Shown here: in pieces, positions 42,823-51,332 of the stretch
How the letters are laid out: the number at the start of each line of letters is the position of its first letter
Numbering within the stretch: the stretch's first letter is position 1
Assembly (NCBI RefSeq): GCF_022179405.1
Contig: NZ_BPQT01000004.1
Span: forward strand, 161,165-225,164
Length of the DNA: 64,000 nt
From: Methylobacterium marchantiae
GTDB lineage: Bacteria > Pseudomonadota > Alphaproteobacteria > Rhizobiales > Beijerinckiaceae
Direction of reading: 5' to 3'
Program-made: the position numbers and the translations under genes
The notes under the pieces: model-generated
Seen by the model: only the letters and a program-made list of their open reading frames with translations
The model's database searches: none
Told to the model about the DNA's origin: nothing

Positions 42823-44085
42823 ATGGATGATCAGCACAATCGGATACAGACGCGTCTGGCCGAGATCGTCGAAGCGACCAAGCTGACAGGAGCGGGCCGG
42901 CTACAGGAAGCCACCGACATGATCCAGCGCGGATTGTTCGGGCGCCAGACGCCTTCGGCATCTGGGCAGACGATCGATGCATCCTACCGGATCGAGAGTT
43001 CCGGCGAGACGGCAAAGCCGATGGGTTCGGCCGGTATCATACCCGAAGGTCTGCAGGAGCGCCTGCGCGATGCTCTGGGCCAAGTGGCCCGCAAGTTCAA
43101 TCTCCCGGGAAATTCGGGTCTTTCTCCAACCGGGCTCCAAGGCTCGGGACTCCAAGGCTCCGCATTCGAAGCGTTCGATCCGACCTCCTTCTTCCGGGAC
43201 GGCACTGCCAAGGGACCACCGGCCGGAGACGGAACGTTCACGGAGCGGGCCTTCTCCAACGCTGCCGGATCGCGCGACTACAAGCTCTACATTCCGAGCC
43301 GTACGGTGGCGCAGCCTCCTCTCATCGTCATGCTCCATGGCTGTACCCAGTCGCCTGACGATTTCGCCGCGGGTACCGCCATGAACCAGCTCGCCGATGC
43401 GGAAGGGTTCATCGTGGCCTATCCCGGTCAGAGCATGCGGGCTCACGGCCAGCGCTGCTGGAACTGGTATCAGCCCGGCGACCAGACGCGCGGCGCCGGT
43501 GAAGCGGAGATCATCGCGGGTCTCACCCGTGCGGTGATGAGCGAGCACAATGTCGATCCGCGCAGGGTCTATATCGCCGGTCTCTCAGCGGGCGGGGCAG
43601 CGGCCGCCAACATCGCCCTGGCCTATCCCGAACTCTACGCCGCCGTCGGCGTCCATTCGGGTCTCGCAGCCGGTTGCGCCGGCGATATCTCCTCGGCTCT
43701 GACGACCATGCGCCTCGGCCCGTCGACGCCCGTCGGTGTCGCGCAGGCTCAGGCCGCACGGGTTCCGACCATCATGGTTCATGGCGAGAGCGACACCACG
43801 GTCAACCCTCGCAATGGCGAGCACGTGCTCATCCAGGCCGGTGTCGAGGCCCTGAATCCCTCGACCTCGGAGGGTGTGAGCCCAGGCGGCCTCGCCTTCA
43901 CCCGCACGCGCTACGCCGACGAGACGGATCGCGTGGTGGTGGAAAGCTGGGTCGTGCGCGGCCTCGGCCATGCCTGGTCGGGCGGGGATCCGTCGGGCAG
44001 CCATACCGATCGACGCGGACCCGATGCATCGCGCGCGATGGTCGATTTCTTCCTGGCCCATCGCCTGGATCGGCCGCGCTACTGA
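42823..44085 (+). CDS. PHB depolymerase family esterase
   Basis: A 420-residue protein. The first 140 residues are polar and probably disordered (with LQGSGLQGS repeats) and show no signal peptide. The catalytic domain opens with SRDYKLYIPS and LIVMLHGCTQSPDDFAAGTAMN, has the serine in AGLSAGGAAAANIA, the acid in HGESDTTVNP and the histidine in GLGHAWSGGD. This is the type 1 esterase/PhaZ-like family (LpqC) also seen in feruloyl and PHB depolymerases. With no secretion signal it may act on intracellular PHB granules; that is inference. Confidence 0.85.
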   Translation: MDDQHNRIQTRLAEIVEATKLTGAGRLQEATDMIQRGLFGRQTPSASGQTIDASYRIESSGETAKPMGSAGIIPEGLQERLRDALGQVARKFNLPGNSGLSPTGLQGSGLQGSAFEAFDPTSFFRDGTAKGPPAGDGTFTERAFSNAAGSRDYKLYIPSRTVAQPPLIVMLHGCTQSPDDFAAGTAMNQLADAEGFIVAYPGQSMRAHGQRCWNWYQPGDQTRGAGEAEIIAGLTRAVMSEHNVDPRRVYIAGLSAGGAAAANIALAYPELYAAVGVHSGLAAGCAGDISSALTTMRLGPSTPVGVAQAQAARVPTIMVHGESDTTVNPRNGEHVLIQAGVEALNPSTSEGVSPGGLAFTRTRYADETDRVVVESWVVRGLGHAWSGGDPSGSHTDRRGPDASRAMVDFFLAHRLDRPRY

Positions 44086-44187
44086 ATCGATCGCCGTAAA
44101 GCCGGACGGAATCCGCATGGCCGCTCGGCAAGGCGGATTCCGAAGCTTGTTGATCCAGTCCCGAGTTCGATCGACCGGCAGACCGGA

Positions 44188-45051
44188 TCAGACCGCGACG
44201 TTGTCGATGAGCCGCGTCGAGCCGAGATAGGCCGCTACGAGGACGCGGGTCGGTCCCGTGGCATGCTCCACCGGGGCCAGGGTCTCGGCATCGCACACGC
44301 TGAGATACTGGATGGTGCCGAACCCGGCCTCGATCAGGCGATCGGTCGAAGCCGCGACGAGGGTCGAGGCCGCTCCGCCGGCTCTCAATCCCTCGGCGAT
44401 CCGCACCAACTCCCGATGGAGAGCGGGCGCGACCTTCCGCTCCTCCGCGTCGAGGTAGCGATTGCGAGAGGAGAGAGCGAGCCCGTCCTCTTCCCGCAGA
44501 GTGGGCACACCGCCGATCTCGACGGGGATATCGAGATCACGCACGGCGCGGCGGATGACCTGCAATTGCTGGAAGTCCTTCTCACCGAACAGGGCGACGT
44601 CCGGTTGGACCTGATTGACGAGCTTCGTCACAACGGTCGCGACGCCGGAGAAATGACCGGGCCGAAAGGCGCCGCACAGCCCGTCCGTGATGCCGGCGAC
44701 CGTGAGGCTGGTGGAGAAATCCTTCGGATACATCGTCTCCACCGAAGGCTGGTAGGCGGCGTCCACCCCGATTTCGGCAAGGAGTGCGAGGTCGGTCTCG
44801 GTGTCGCGCGGATAGCGCGAGAAATCCTCGCTCGGCCCGAACTGAGTCGGATTGACGAAGATGCTGACGACGACCCGCCGTCCGAGTTCCCGTGCTCGGT
44901 CGACGAGGGAGAGGTGGCCCTGGTGCAGCGCGCCCATCGTGGGCACCAGGACGACGCGGTCACCCGACGCCTTCCAATCGGAGACGCAGGCGCGCAGAGG
45001 CGCCACCGCATCGAACCGGAGAGGGACGACGGACGAGGCTTGGATGCTCAT
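44188..45051 (-). CDS. panC: pantothenate synthetase
   Basis: A 287-residue enzyme joining pantoate and beta-alanine. VPTMGALHQGHLSLVD is the HIGH-like ATP site, VSIFVNPTQFGPSEDFSRYPR follows, and FGEKDFQQLQVIRR and LALSSRNRYL (KMSKS analogue) complete the active site. It is convergent with the esterase; panB is not in view. Confidence 0.95.
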   Translation of the reverse strand: MSIQASSVVPLRFDAVAPLRACVSDWKASGDRVVLVPTMGALHQGHLSLVDRARELGRRVVVSIFVNPTQFGPSEDFSRYPRDTETDLALLAEIGVDAAYQPSVETMYPKDFSTSLTVAGITDGLCGAFRPGHFSGVATVVTKLVNQVQPDVALFGEKDFQQLQVIRRAVRDLDIPVEIGGVPTLREEDGLALSSRNRYLDAEERKVAPALHRELVRIAEGLRAGGAASTLVAASTDRLIEAGFGTIQYLSVCDAETLAPVEHATGPTRVLVAAYLGSTRLIDNVAV

Positions 45052-45141
45052 CGGGATTCTTCTGGATCTCGGGCGCTGTCGGACGATCCTGCGACTACCC
45101 CAACTCGGCGGCCGGACGCCAGAGACGGCGAGCCAGCGGTC

Positions 45142-45513
45142 TCAGTTGCAATAGGGCAGCAGGGAGCGGCCGAACGGATCGTCGACGCCGAGGGCCGGCT
45201 TGATGCCGTAATAGCTCGGCTTTCCGAGACCGTAGGTCGATCCGACATAGCTCGGATCATCCGGCGCATCGGTGGGGATCGGAACGCTTCTCGGGATGCA
45301 GGCGACCCGTCGCGGCGCGGCCCGGTAGCGTCGCGGCGTGCTGTCTTCCTCCGCCCGTGGAAAATAGCGCGGCGGCGGCTCGACCTCGACGATCGTACCG
45401 CGAGATTGCGATTCGGCACCGTAAGGAGTGGGCCAGCGCTCGCGGAAATCGGCCGCCTGAGCGGCTCCGAACCATGCCGGGATGACGAAGAAGGCCCCGA
45501 ACAGGGCCCGCAT
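45142..45513 (-). CDS. small exported Pro/Tyr-rich hypothetical protein
   Basis: A 123-residue protein with signal peptide (MRALFGAFFVIPAWFGAAQAA), then a Pro/Arg-rich part and a Tyr/Gly-rich end (VGSTYGLGKPSYYGIKPALGVDD). Two cysteines, in RVACIPR and LPYCN, may pair. No family recognised. An ATG at 45549 would add 12 residues in front of the signal peptide; I prefer 45513. Confidence 0.6.
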   Translation of the reverse strand: MRALFGAFFVIPAWFGAAQAADFRERWPTPYGAESQSRGTIVEVEPPPRYFPRAEEDSTPRRYRAAPRRVACIPRSVPIPTDAPDDPSYVGSTYGLGKPSYYGIKPALGVDDPFGRSLLPYCN

Positions 45514-45597
45514 GGCTTGGCCCCTCGCTGTCTCGCACCCCTGGTCCATGTCACCCCGCTTCCCGCGCGAGGCTGACAGGACAGGGTAAACCAAAGG

Positions 45598-47037
45598 TTA
45601 CAGCGGCTGCGCCCTGCCATCGAGTTCCGCCAGACGGGACGGAGGTGGGGCGGGGACGGTGGAGCTTCTCACGGGTTTCGACAGATAACCGGCCAATGTC
45701 CGGAGATCGGGCGTCGCCTCCTCGCTTCGGCCGTAGAGTCCTGCATCCAGGGCCGCCAGCTCTTCGGCGATCACGGGCGTGGAGTGCCAGGCCCTTACCA
45801 GTTCGGGCTCGCGTTGGAAGACCGGGTCGAGCGTCGCGCGGAAGGCCTTTCGGTCACCCGTCTCCGCATGCCGCGCGAGTGCCCGCCGCGTAGCGCGGTC
45901 GAGGCGCGAGGAACGCCCGCGTGCCGGAATGCCGAAGCCGATGAGGGCGAGACCGAGGCCGAAGGCTCCGATCGCCGCGGCGGCGACCATCATCGGCGAG
46001 GCCGTAGCGATGGGCTTGGCATCCTCCTCACGGTCGGGAAGGCCGCCGCCGATCTGGCGCGCCGGGATCTCCGCCTCGCGCAGGGTCCGTGAGACGGTGT
46101 CGAACCAGGGAATGGTGATCGCTTCCAACGGCACGATCTCGGACACGGCGGGGCGTACATCCCACTGATAGGTCGCCCGAGCCACCGGCCCCGTCGGTGT
46201 GATGATGGTCTCCCGCGTCACCGGTCCGGCGAAGGTCAGGATGCCGCGCGTGCGCATGACCGGCCGCGGCGGCAGCCCCTCGGCCACCAGACCCTGCGCC
46301 TCCAGGGTGACGATGCGCCTCGTGGTCTCGCCGATCTTCACCGTCTCCGGGTCGGGGCTCCAGGAATCGGTGATGGTCACGTCCCGTGCCGGCAGCCACC
46401 ACGGCTCCTTCACGTCTGGGCCGCCGATCTCCTTCGTCCATGTGGCGACGGGCAGGGAGACGGGAGCCGAGGGAACGTCCACCACTTTGCGGGTGCCGCC
46501 GTCGTTGACGGTCAGGCGGTGGATGAACGGCTCGATGGTGAAATCGCCCGGATGATGGGGAAAGATCGCGATCGTGCGGTCGAAGGCCACCGCCACCTGT
46601 CCGTCCGGCAACCGGGTCTTCGACCAGGTGTCGCGGCCGAGCTGGGTCCAGCTGAAATTCGCCAGCGAGGGCTGGACCACCTCCTCGAGGAGGATGGCCT
46701 GCCGATAGACGCCGCGAATGTGGAGCAGCACCATCTCGCGGGAAAAGGGCGAGGCATTGCCGTTGAGCTCCGGCGTCACCGTCAGGGTGAGGTCGCCCGG
46801 AGAGATTTCGGCCCGGGCGGGCATGGGCCCGGCCATCAGCAGGAGCGCACCGAGCAGGAGGATGGCGCGCCGTCCGTGATCCCTCCCCCCTTTGCAGGGA
46901 AGGGTGCCTGCGGAGCAGGCGGGAAAGGAGGCGACCTTTCCGATCACAACACTTCCCTCTCTCACCACGCTTCGCGGGCCACCCTCCCCCGCAGAGGGAG
47001 GAGGGTCGGCATCCGGGGGATACACTCGGCTCACCAT
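45598..47037 (-). CDS. batD: BatD-like oxygen-tolerance family protein
   Basis: Up to 479 residues. A hydrophobic signal (AILLLGALLLMAGPMPARAE) is followed by Ig-like beta domains (LTLTVTPELNGNASPFSREMVLLHIRG, FTIEPFIHRL, ITDSWSPDPETVKIGETTRRIV), a span PMMVAAAAIGAFGLGLALIGFG and a cytosolic tail. It is the last gene of a moxR-DUF58-DUF4381-batA-batB-batC operon. The signal begins about 53 residues inside the frame because a repeat lies at the 5' end. The ATG at 47037 overlaps the batC stop; GTG 46947 with GAGGGAA before it is an alternative. Confidence 0.72.
   Translation of the reverse strand: MVSRVYPPDADPPPSAGEGGPRSVVREGSVVIGKVASFPACSAGTLPCKGGRDHGRRAILLLGALLLMAGPMPARAEISPGDLTLTVTPELNGNASPFSREMVLLHIRGVYRQAILLEEVVQPSLANFSWTQLGRDTWSKTRLPDGQVAVAFDRTIAIFPHHPGDFTIEPFIHRLTVNDGGTRKVVDVPSAPVSLPVATWTKEIGGPDVKEPWWLPARDVTITDSWSPDPETVKIGETTRRIVTLEAQGLVAEGLPPRPVMRTRGILTFAGPVTRETIITPTGPVARATYQWDVRPAVSEIVPLEAITIPWFDTVSRTLREAEIPARQIGGGLPDREEDAKPIATASPMMVAAAAIGAFGLGLALIGFGIPARGRSSRLDRATRRALARHAETGDRKAFRATLDPVFQREPELVRAWHSTPVIAEELAALDAGLYGRSEEATPDLRTLAGYLSKPVRSSTVPAPPPSRLAELDGRAQPL
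46881..47006. repeat. multi-hairpin REP/MITE-like element inside the batD 5' end
   Basis: About 126 bases: CCCTCCCCCC-TTTGCAGGGAAGGG at one end and ACCCTCCCCCGCAGAGGGAGGAGGGT at the other, with GCCTGC-GGA-GCAGGC (46906-46920) and a CGCTTCGCGG mini-hairpin between them. This set of linked hairpins is typical of dispersed intergenic elements in Methylobacteriaceae. It keeps the batD frame open. Confidence 0.65.
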
Positions 47038-47960
47038 GGGTTGCTTCCTGCCGGGACCGCCGTGCCGGCTTCCACCCTCACCGCCTGCTCCGCCTTCAGG
47101 CGCAGCTTGAGATAGCGGCCCGGATCGTCCGGCAGGGTCTGAAGCCAGAGCCGGTCCGGGCGGATCTCGTGGGCCTCGAAGCTCTTCGTCACACGCCGCG
47201 CCTCGCGCTCGGGGGCGGCGGCGACCATGGCCGAACCGGCACCGGTGCGCCCGCGCCCCGCCGCGTCGCTGGCCGAACCGCGGGCCTCGCCCTTGCCCGA
47301 GTCCACCGATTGCTGCTCGGCCTTGCCGCGCCGCGCCACCTTGCTGTTGCCCGGCGTCGAGGAGGAGGTGCCGCCCTCCTTGTTGCCGGCCAGCCCCTCG
47401 CCCACGGAAGAGGCCTTCACCTCGTCGTTCGGGTCCTGGTTCGAGGTCTTGTTGTAGCGCGCGCCCACCGTCGCCGTGGCATTGGCGAGGCCGCCACCCT
47501 TGCCGCGGTCGGGCGGCCCTTCGGCCACGAGGCGTGCGATGAGGGAGCGGTTGGCCTGCGCATCCGCATCGCGCGGATTGTATTGCAGGGCGACGTCGTA
47601 GGTGTCGATCGCGCCCTGGTAATCGCCCGAGCGCGCCAGGGCGTTGGCGAGGTTGTAGGCGTTGCGCCGCCCGCCATTCTGGAAGATCGCGATCGCCTCG
47701 TCGTAGCGGCCGGCCTCGTAGAGCGCCGGTCCGCGCCAGGCCGGATCGGTGAGGACGAACGCCGCCGCGCCCGGCAAGCCGAGGCTCATCAGGCTGCGTC
47801 CGAGCGACGTGCGCGGCTCAGAGACCAGGGTGAGGCCGAGGATGCCGGCCCCCGCCAGGGCGATGCCGCCGATCCTGGCCCATCCTGTCCAGTGCCGGGG
47901 GAGATGGCCGGCGAGAGCAAGACGGCCCATGAAGGGAAAGGGAAGGCGGCCTGCGATCAT
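47031..47960 (-). CDS. TPR protein, BatC-like
   Basis: A 309-residue protein with one or two N-terminal spans (IGGIALAGAGILGLTLV), then tetratricopeptide repeats (PALYEAGRYDEAIAIFQNG, NLANALARSGDYQGAIDTYDVALQYNP) and a long Gly/Ser/Lys-rich tail ending in EIRPDRLWLQTLPDDPGRYLKLRLKAEQ. The last element is common to Bat-operon TPR proteins. Its ATG overlaps the batB stop (TGATG). Envelope stress and oxygen tolerance are family roles. Confidence 0.8.
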   Translation of the reverse strand: MIAGRLPFPFMGRLALAGHLPRHWTGWARIGGIALAGAGILGLTLVSEPRTSLGRSLMSLGLPGAAAFVLTDPAWRGPALYEAGRYDEAIAIFQNGGRRNAYNLANALARSGDYQGAIDTYDVALQYNPRDADAQANRSLIARLVAEGPPDRGKGGGLANATATVGARYNKTSNQDPNDEVKASSVGEGLAGNKEGGTSSSTPGNSKVARRGKAEQQSVDSGKGEARGSASDAAGRGRTGAGSAMVAAAPEREARRVTKSFEAHEIRPDRLWLQTLPDDPGRYLKLRLKAEQAVRVEAGTAVPAGSNPW

Positions 47961-48889
47961 CACGCGCTCCTGCGGAACAGGGCGAGGGCGGGAAGGAGAG
48001 CGAGCAGGATCAGCCACCGCCCGAGATCGGCGAAGGCGAGCACGGTATAGCCCCCTGCCGCCAGATGCTGGGCCGTGCTGGCGCCCACTGTATCGAGGAG
48101 GGCGGAGGGCGTATCGAGATCGACGGTGATGCCGCCTCCCGTGCCCGTCACGCGGTCGAGGGCCGCCCGGTCGGGCTTCGGCGAGCCGGCCGGCAACGCC
48201 TTCGTCGCGGGTACGAACACGGCGTGGAGATGCCACCCCTTGTTCCGGATTGCGGTGGCTTCGCGCATGGCCGCGTCGCCGATCCCGTCTCCGTCGGTGA
48301 CGAGGACCACGTCCCCGGCGATGACGCCGGCCTCTTCCAACGTCCGGCGCGCGATGGCGAGCCCGCGCTCGGGATGGGTGCCGCGATCGGGCACGGTGTC
48401 GCCGTCCAGGGCGAACAGGACGAGGCTCAGGGCGTCCCGGTCCGTGGTCGGTGGGGCGGCGAGATAGGCATCGCCGGCATAGACCACCACGGCGACGCTG
48501 CGGGTCCCCGCCGCCTGGGCCACACCGTCGGCGATCTGGCGCACCTCCTTGAGATGGCCGCCCTCGGCGACGGAACGTGAGAGATCAATCACCACCACTG
48601 TGGCGTCGAGATTGCGGAAGGTCGCCGCGTCCGGGCGCTCGATGGCCGGTCCGGTGAGGGCGATGGCGACGATGCCGGCCGCCACGGCGGCGGCGAGATT
48701 GGCTTGGCGCCGCCCGCCGAGCACGGCTCCACGCTTCTCGAGGAAGGCCATCAGGCCGGGATCGACGGCCTTCGCCCAATCGCCCAACGGTGCCGAGCGC
48801 CAGGCTGCGCGCAGGGCGAGCACCACGACGACGGGAATGGCGAGGAGCCACCACGGCCGTAGGATGGCGAAGGAGAGGAGCGCGCTCAT
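47960..48889 (-). CDS. VWA-domain membrane protein, BatB-like
   Basis: A 309-residue protein with membrane spans at both ends (WWLLAIPVVVVLALRAAW and WLILLALLPALALF) around a von Willebrand A domain. The MIDAS motif is VVVIDLSRSVAEG, with Arg in place of the usual DxSxS Gly; VVVYAGDAYLAAP and VLVTDGDGIGD supply the other metal-site residues. It overlaps batA by four bases and batC by one. Confidence 0.82.
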   Translation of the reverse strand: MSALLSFAILRPWWLLAIPVVVVLALRAAWRSAPLGDWAKAVDPGLMAFLEKRGAVLGGRRQANLAAAVAAGIVAIALTGPAIERPDAATFRNLDATVVVIDLSRSVAEGGHLKEVRQIADGVAQAAGTRSVAVVVYAGDAYLAAPPTTDRDALSLVLFALDGDTVPDRGTHPERGLAIARRTLEEAGVIAGDVVLVTDGDGIGDAAMREATAIRNKGWHLHAVFVPATKALPAGSPKPDRAALDRVTGTGGGITVDLDTPSALLDTVGASTAQHLAAGGYTVLAFADLGRWLILLALLPALALFRRSA

Positions 48890-49899
48890 GCCTTGCGCCT
48901 CGCTGCCAGCAGGCCCGCCGCGCAGAGGAAGGCGAGGGCGGCCGGCCAGGGCCAGAGATCCTGGCGCAGAGGCACCGGGGGGGCCTTGGCGCGACCGCCC
49001 TCGATCGCGTCGATGGAATCGGCCATGGCGATGAGATCGTCCGTGGTCTTCACCCGGAAGAAGGTGCCGCCGGTGGAGGCCGAAATCTCCCGCAGGGTCT
49101 CGGCATCGACCACGTCCTGCTCACCATCGGCATTGGACATGTCGCGGGGGCCGAGTGCGATGGTGTGGACCTTGACGCCGAGCTCCTTGGCGAGTGCTGC
49201 TACGTCGCGCGGCGTGGTCTGGCCGGCATTGTTGGCACCGTCCGTCATCAGCACCACGACTTTCGAGGTGGCCTGTGGTGTGTCGGCGGCCTCGCCGGAG
49301 GTCGCCGGCACCAGCCGCTTGAGGGCGAGGCCGAGACCGTCGCCGATGCCGGTGGAACGGCCGACGAGGCCGATCGTGGCGTCGTCGAGGGCGCGCGCCA
49401 CGGTGGCGGTGTCGAAGCTGGGGCTCGCGGCGACGTAGGATTCGTTGGCGAAGATCACGAGGCCGATCCGGTCCCCGGCCCGGCGGCGGATGAAGTCGGT
49501 GCCCACCCGCTTCACGGCCGTGAGCCGCGTCACGGTCTCCCCGTCGATGTCGAAGTCGCGTCTCTCCATGCTGCCGGACAGGTCCATGACCAGCATGATC
49601 TCGCGGCCCGAGGCCGGAAGCGCGGTGGCGGGCAGGACGAGGCGGGGGCCGGCCAGAGCCGCCACCAGCGCCGTCCACAGGGTCCAGATCAGGATAGCGC
49701 GGCCCCGGCCCCGCGCCGCCACGCTGTCGCCACGGGCCGAACCCGCAACCAGCGAAGCAGGAACGCGCAGGGCACCGCTCGATCCCATCCGCTCGGGCGG
49801 TAGCACCCTGGCCGCGAGGACGGGCAGCGGCAGGAGCAGCAGCGCCAGGGGTGCGGCGAGATCGAAGGCCGAGAGGAAGGCGGTGAACCAGGCTGGCAT
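48886..49899 (-). CDS. VWA-domain membrane protein, BatA-like
   Basis: A 337-residue protein. An N-terminal span (PLALLLLPLPVLAARVL), a second span near 70, the VWA domain with a complete MIDAS (VMDLSGSMERRD, GLVIFANESYVAAS, VVLMTDGANNAGQ) and a C-terminal span before ARRKA. It is the first VWA gene of the operon. Roles in stress or membrane complex assembly are known only for distant homologues. Confidence 0.85.
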   Translation of the reverse strand: MPAWFTAFLSAFDLAAPLALLLLPLPVLAARVLPPERMGSSGALRVPASLVAGSARGDSVAARGRGRAILIWTLWTALVAALAGPRLVLPATALPASGREIMLVMDLSGSMERRDFDIDGETVTRLTAVKRVGTDFIRRRAGDRIGLVIFANESYVAASPSFDTATVARALDDATIGLVGRSTGIGDGLGLALKRLVPATSGEAADTPQATSKVVVLMTDGANNAGQTTPRDVAALAKELGVKVHTIALGPRDMSNADGEQDVVDAETLREISASTGGTFFRVKTTDDLIAMADSIDAIEGGRAKAPPVPLRQDLWPWPAALAFLCAAGLLAARRKA

Positions 49900-49903
49900 C
49901 GGG

Positions 49904-50371
49904 TCAGGCCCTGATCCGCGCGAAGAGACGGCCGAGCTCGGAATCGATGGTCTCTGGATCGGCCGATGGCGAGCGCCGATAGAGGCCCTCCGTCACGACT
50001 GCGCCGGCACCCCTGCTGAAGAAGTCGGTGGCGAAGAGCCGGTCGAGGATCGCCGCCCACTCACTCCCTTGCGTCGAAGCGGCCTCGTCGCCGGCGAGCG
50101 TCCGGGTGAGGCGACGCAGCAGCCGCGCCTGCGCGATCAGGCGGGCCTCCGAGGGTAATGCGCGTGTCTCGGAGAGGCCGCGCAGGGCCGAGGCCCGCAC
50201 CGAGTTCCTGGCCCTCGCTCGTATCAGCCTGACGAGACCGACCAGCAGGGCGGCGACGAATCCGAGCGCGATGGCCAAAACCACCTCGCCCTGCGCGCCG
50301 CTGCTCGCATCGGCCGGCAGGTGCAGGCCGCGCAACTGGGAGAGGCCGGTCGGGGAATCCACGGGGTTCAC
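49904..50371 (-). CDS. DUF4381-like membrane protein of the Bat operon
   Basis: A 155-residue protein with a single span near residues 28-50 (EVVLAIALGFVAALLVGLVRLI), then a basic helical domain with LIAQARLLRRLTRTLAGDEAA and a conserved-looking C-terminus (IDSELGRLFARIRA). Length, topology and position between the DUF58 and batA genes match DUF4381. GTG start at 50371. Confidence 0.75.
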   Translation of the reverse strand: MNPVDSPTGLSQLRGLHLPADASSGAQGEVVLAIALGFVAALLVGLVRLIRARARNSVRASALRGLSETRALPSEARLIAQARLLRRLTRTLAGDEAASTQGSEWAAILDRLFATDFFSRGAGAVVTEGLYRRSPSADPETIDSELGRLFARIRA

Positions 50372-50374
50372 GCG

Positions 50375-51307
50375 CTATAGGACCGCATCGAGACGTTCCA
50401 TCAGCGGGGCATAGGCCTCGGGCCCGGCTTCCGCATCGAGGCGCAGACCCTCGATTCCGCGCCGGGCGTAGTCGATGAGCCGGTCGTCGGGTGCTGGACC
50501 TGTCCTCGCCGCGGAGCGGCCGACCTGGACCGTCCCGCGCTGCCCGTCACTCGTGGAGAACGGGAAGAATCCGGCGGGCTTCGTGCGCTCGAACGCATCG
50601 CTGACGAGAACGAGGCGGATCGACAGGCGCTCGGCCAGCACGGTGAGCAGGTGATCGAATTCCGCTCCCGGCGCGTCGAGCGCACTGCCGATGACGAGGT
50701 GGCCGCCGGAGGGCAGGAGGCTCGCTGCGACAGTCAGGCTGCGGTCGAGCGGCGGGTCGCCGTTGTCCGAGGCTGCGAGCGCCTGGGCATGCGCCATGGC
50801 CAGTGCGCCGGTCACCGCGGTCATCGCCCGCTCTCCGCCTCCGGGACGGACCACGACCGGTTCGCCGGAGGAGGCGGCCACGAGACCGATCCGGCCGCCA
50901 TCGCCGACGATCCGCCAGCCGAGCAGGACCAGCGCTTCCGCGGCCGCCACCGAGCGCAGGGCCCGGCGCGTGCCGAACAGCATGGAGGGGCGGAAATCCG
51001 CTAGCAGCACCACGGCGCGGTCGCGCTCGTCGTGGTGAGTCCGCACGTGGAGAATGCCGGTGCGGGCCGTGGCATTGCGGTCGATATGGCGGCGGTCGTC
51101 GCCTTCGGACCACAGCCTGACATCGTCGGGCTCGGAACCGCGTCCGCGCCGACGCGTGACGATGCCGCCGGGCAGGCCCGCCAGGGTCCGGGTCGCGGGG
51201 GAGACTCCGCGACGGGCGAGGTGGCGCAGGCCCATCAGGGCCTCGCCCGAAAGATGGATTCCGGGGCCGTGGTCGGAATCTGCGGTCGGGCCGGGGGAGG
51301 ACTCCAT
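50375..51307 (-). CDS. DUF58 domain protein
   Basis: A 310-residue protein. The DUF58 signature GRGSEPDDVRLWSEGDDRRHIDRNATARTG covers the conserved YxxGDDxRxIDW-like block (here WSEGDDRRHIDRN), followed by VVLLADFRPSMLFG, a VWA-like strand with a degenerate metal site. DUF58 genes follow MoxR ATPases in most bacteria and are thought to be their clients. It starts 25 bases after the MoxR stop. Confidence 0.87.
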   Translation of the reverse strand: MESSPGPTADSDHGPGIHLSGEALMGLRHLARRGVSPATRTLAGLPGGIVTRRRGRGSEPDDVRLWSEGDDRRHIDRNATARTGILHVRTHHDERDRAVVLLADFRPSMLFGTRRALRSVAAAEALVLLGWRIVGDGGRIGLVAASSGEPVVVRPGGGERAMTAVTGALAMAHAQALAASDNGDPPLDRSLTVAASLLPSGGHLVIGSALDAPGAEFDHLLTVLAERLSIRLVLVSDAFERTKPAGFFPFSTSDGQRGTVQVGRSAARTGPAPDDRLIDYARRGIEGLRLDAEAGPEAYAPLMERLDAVL

Positions 51308-51332
51308 GATTGTTCTACGCGGCCCTTCCGGC

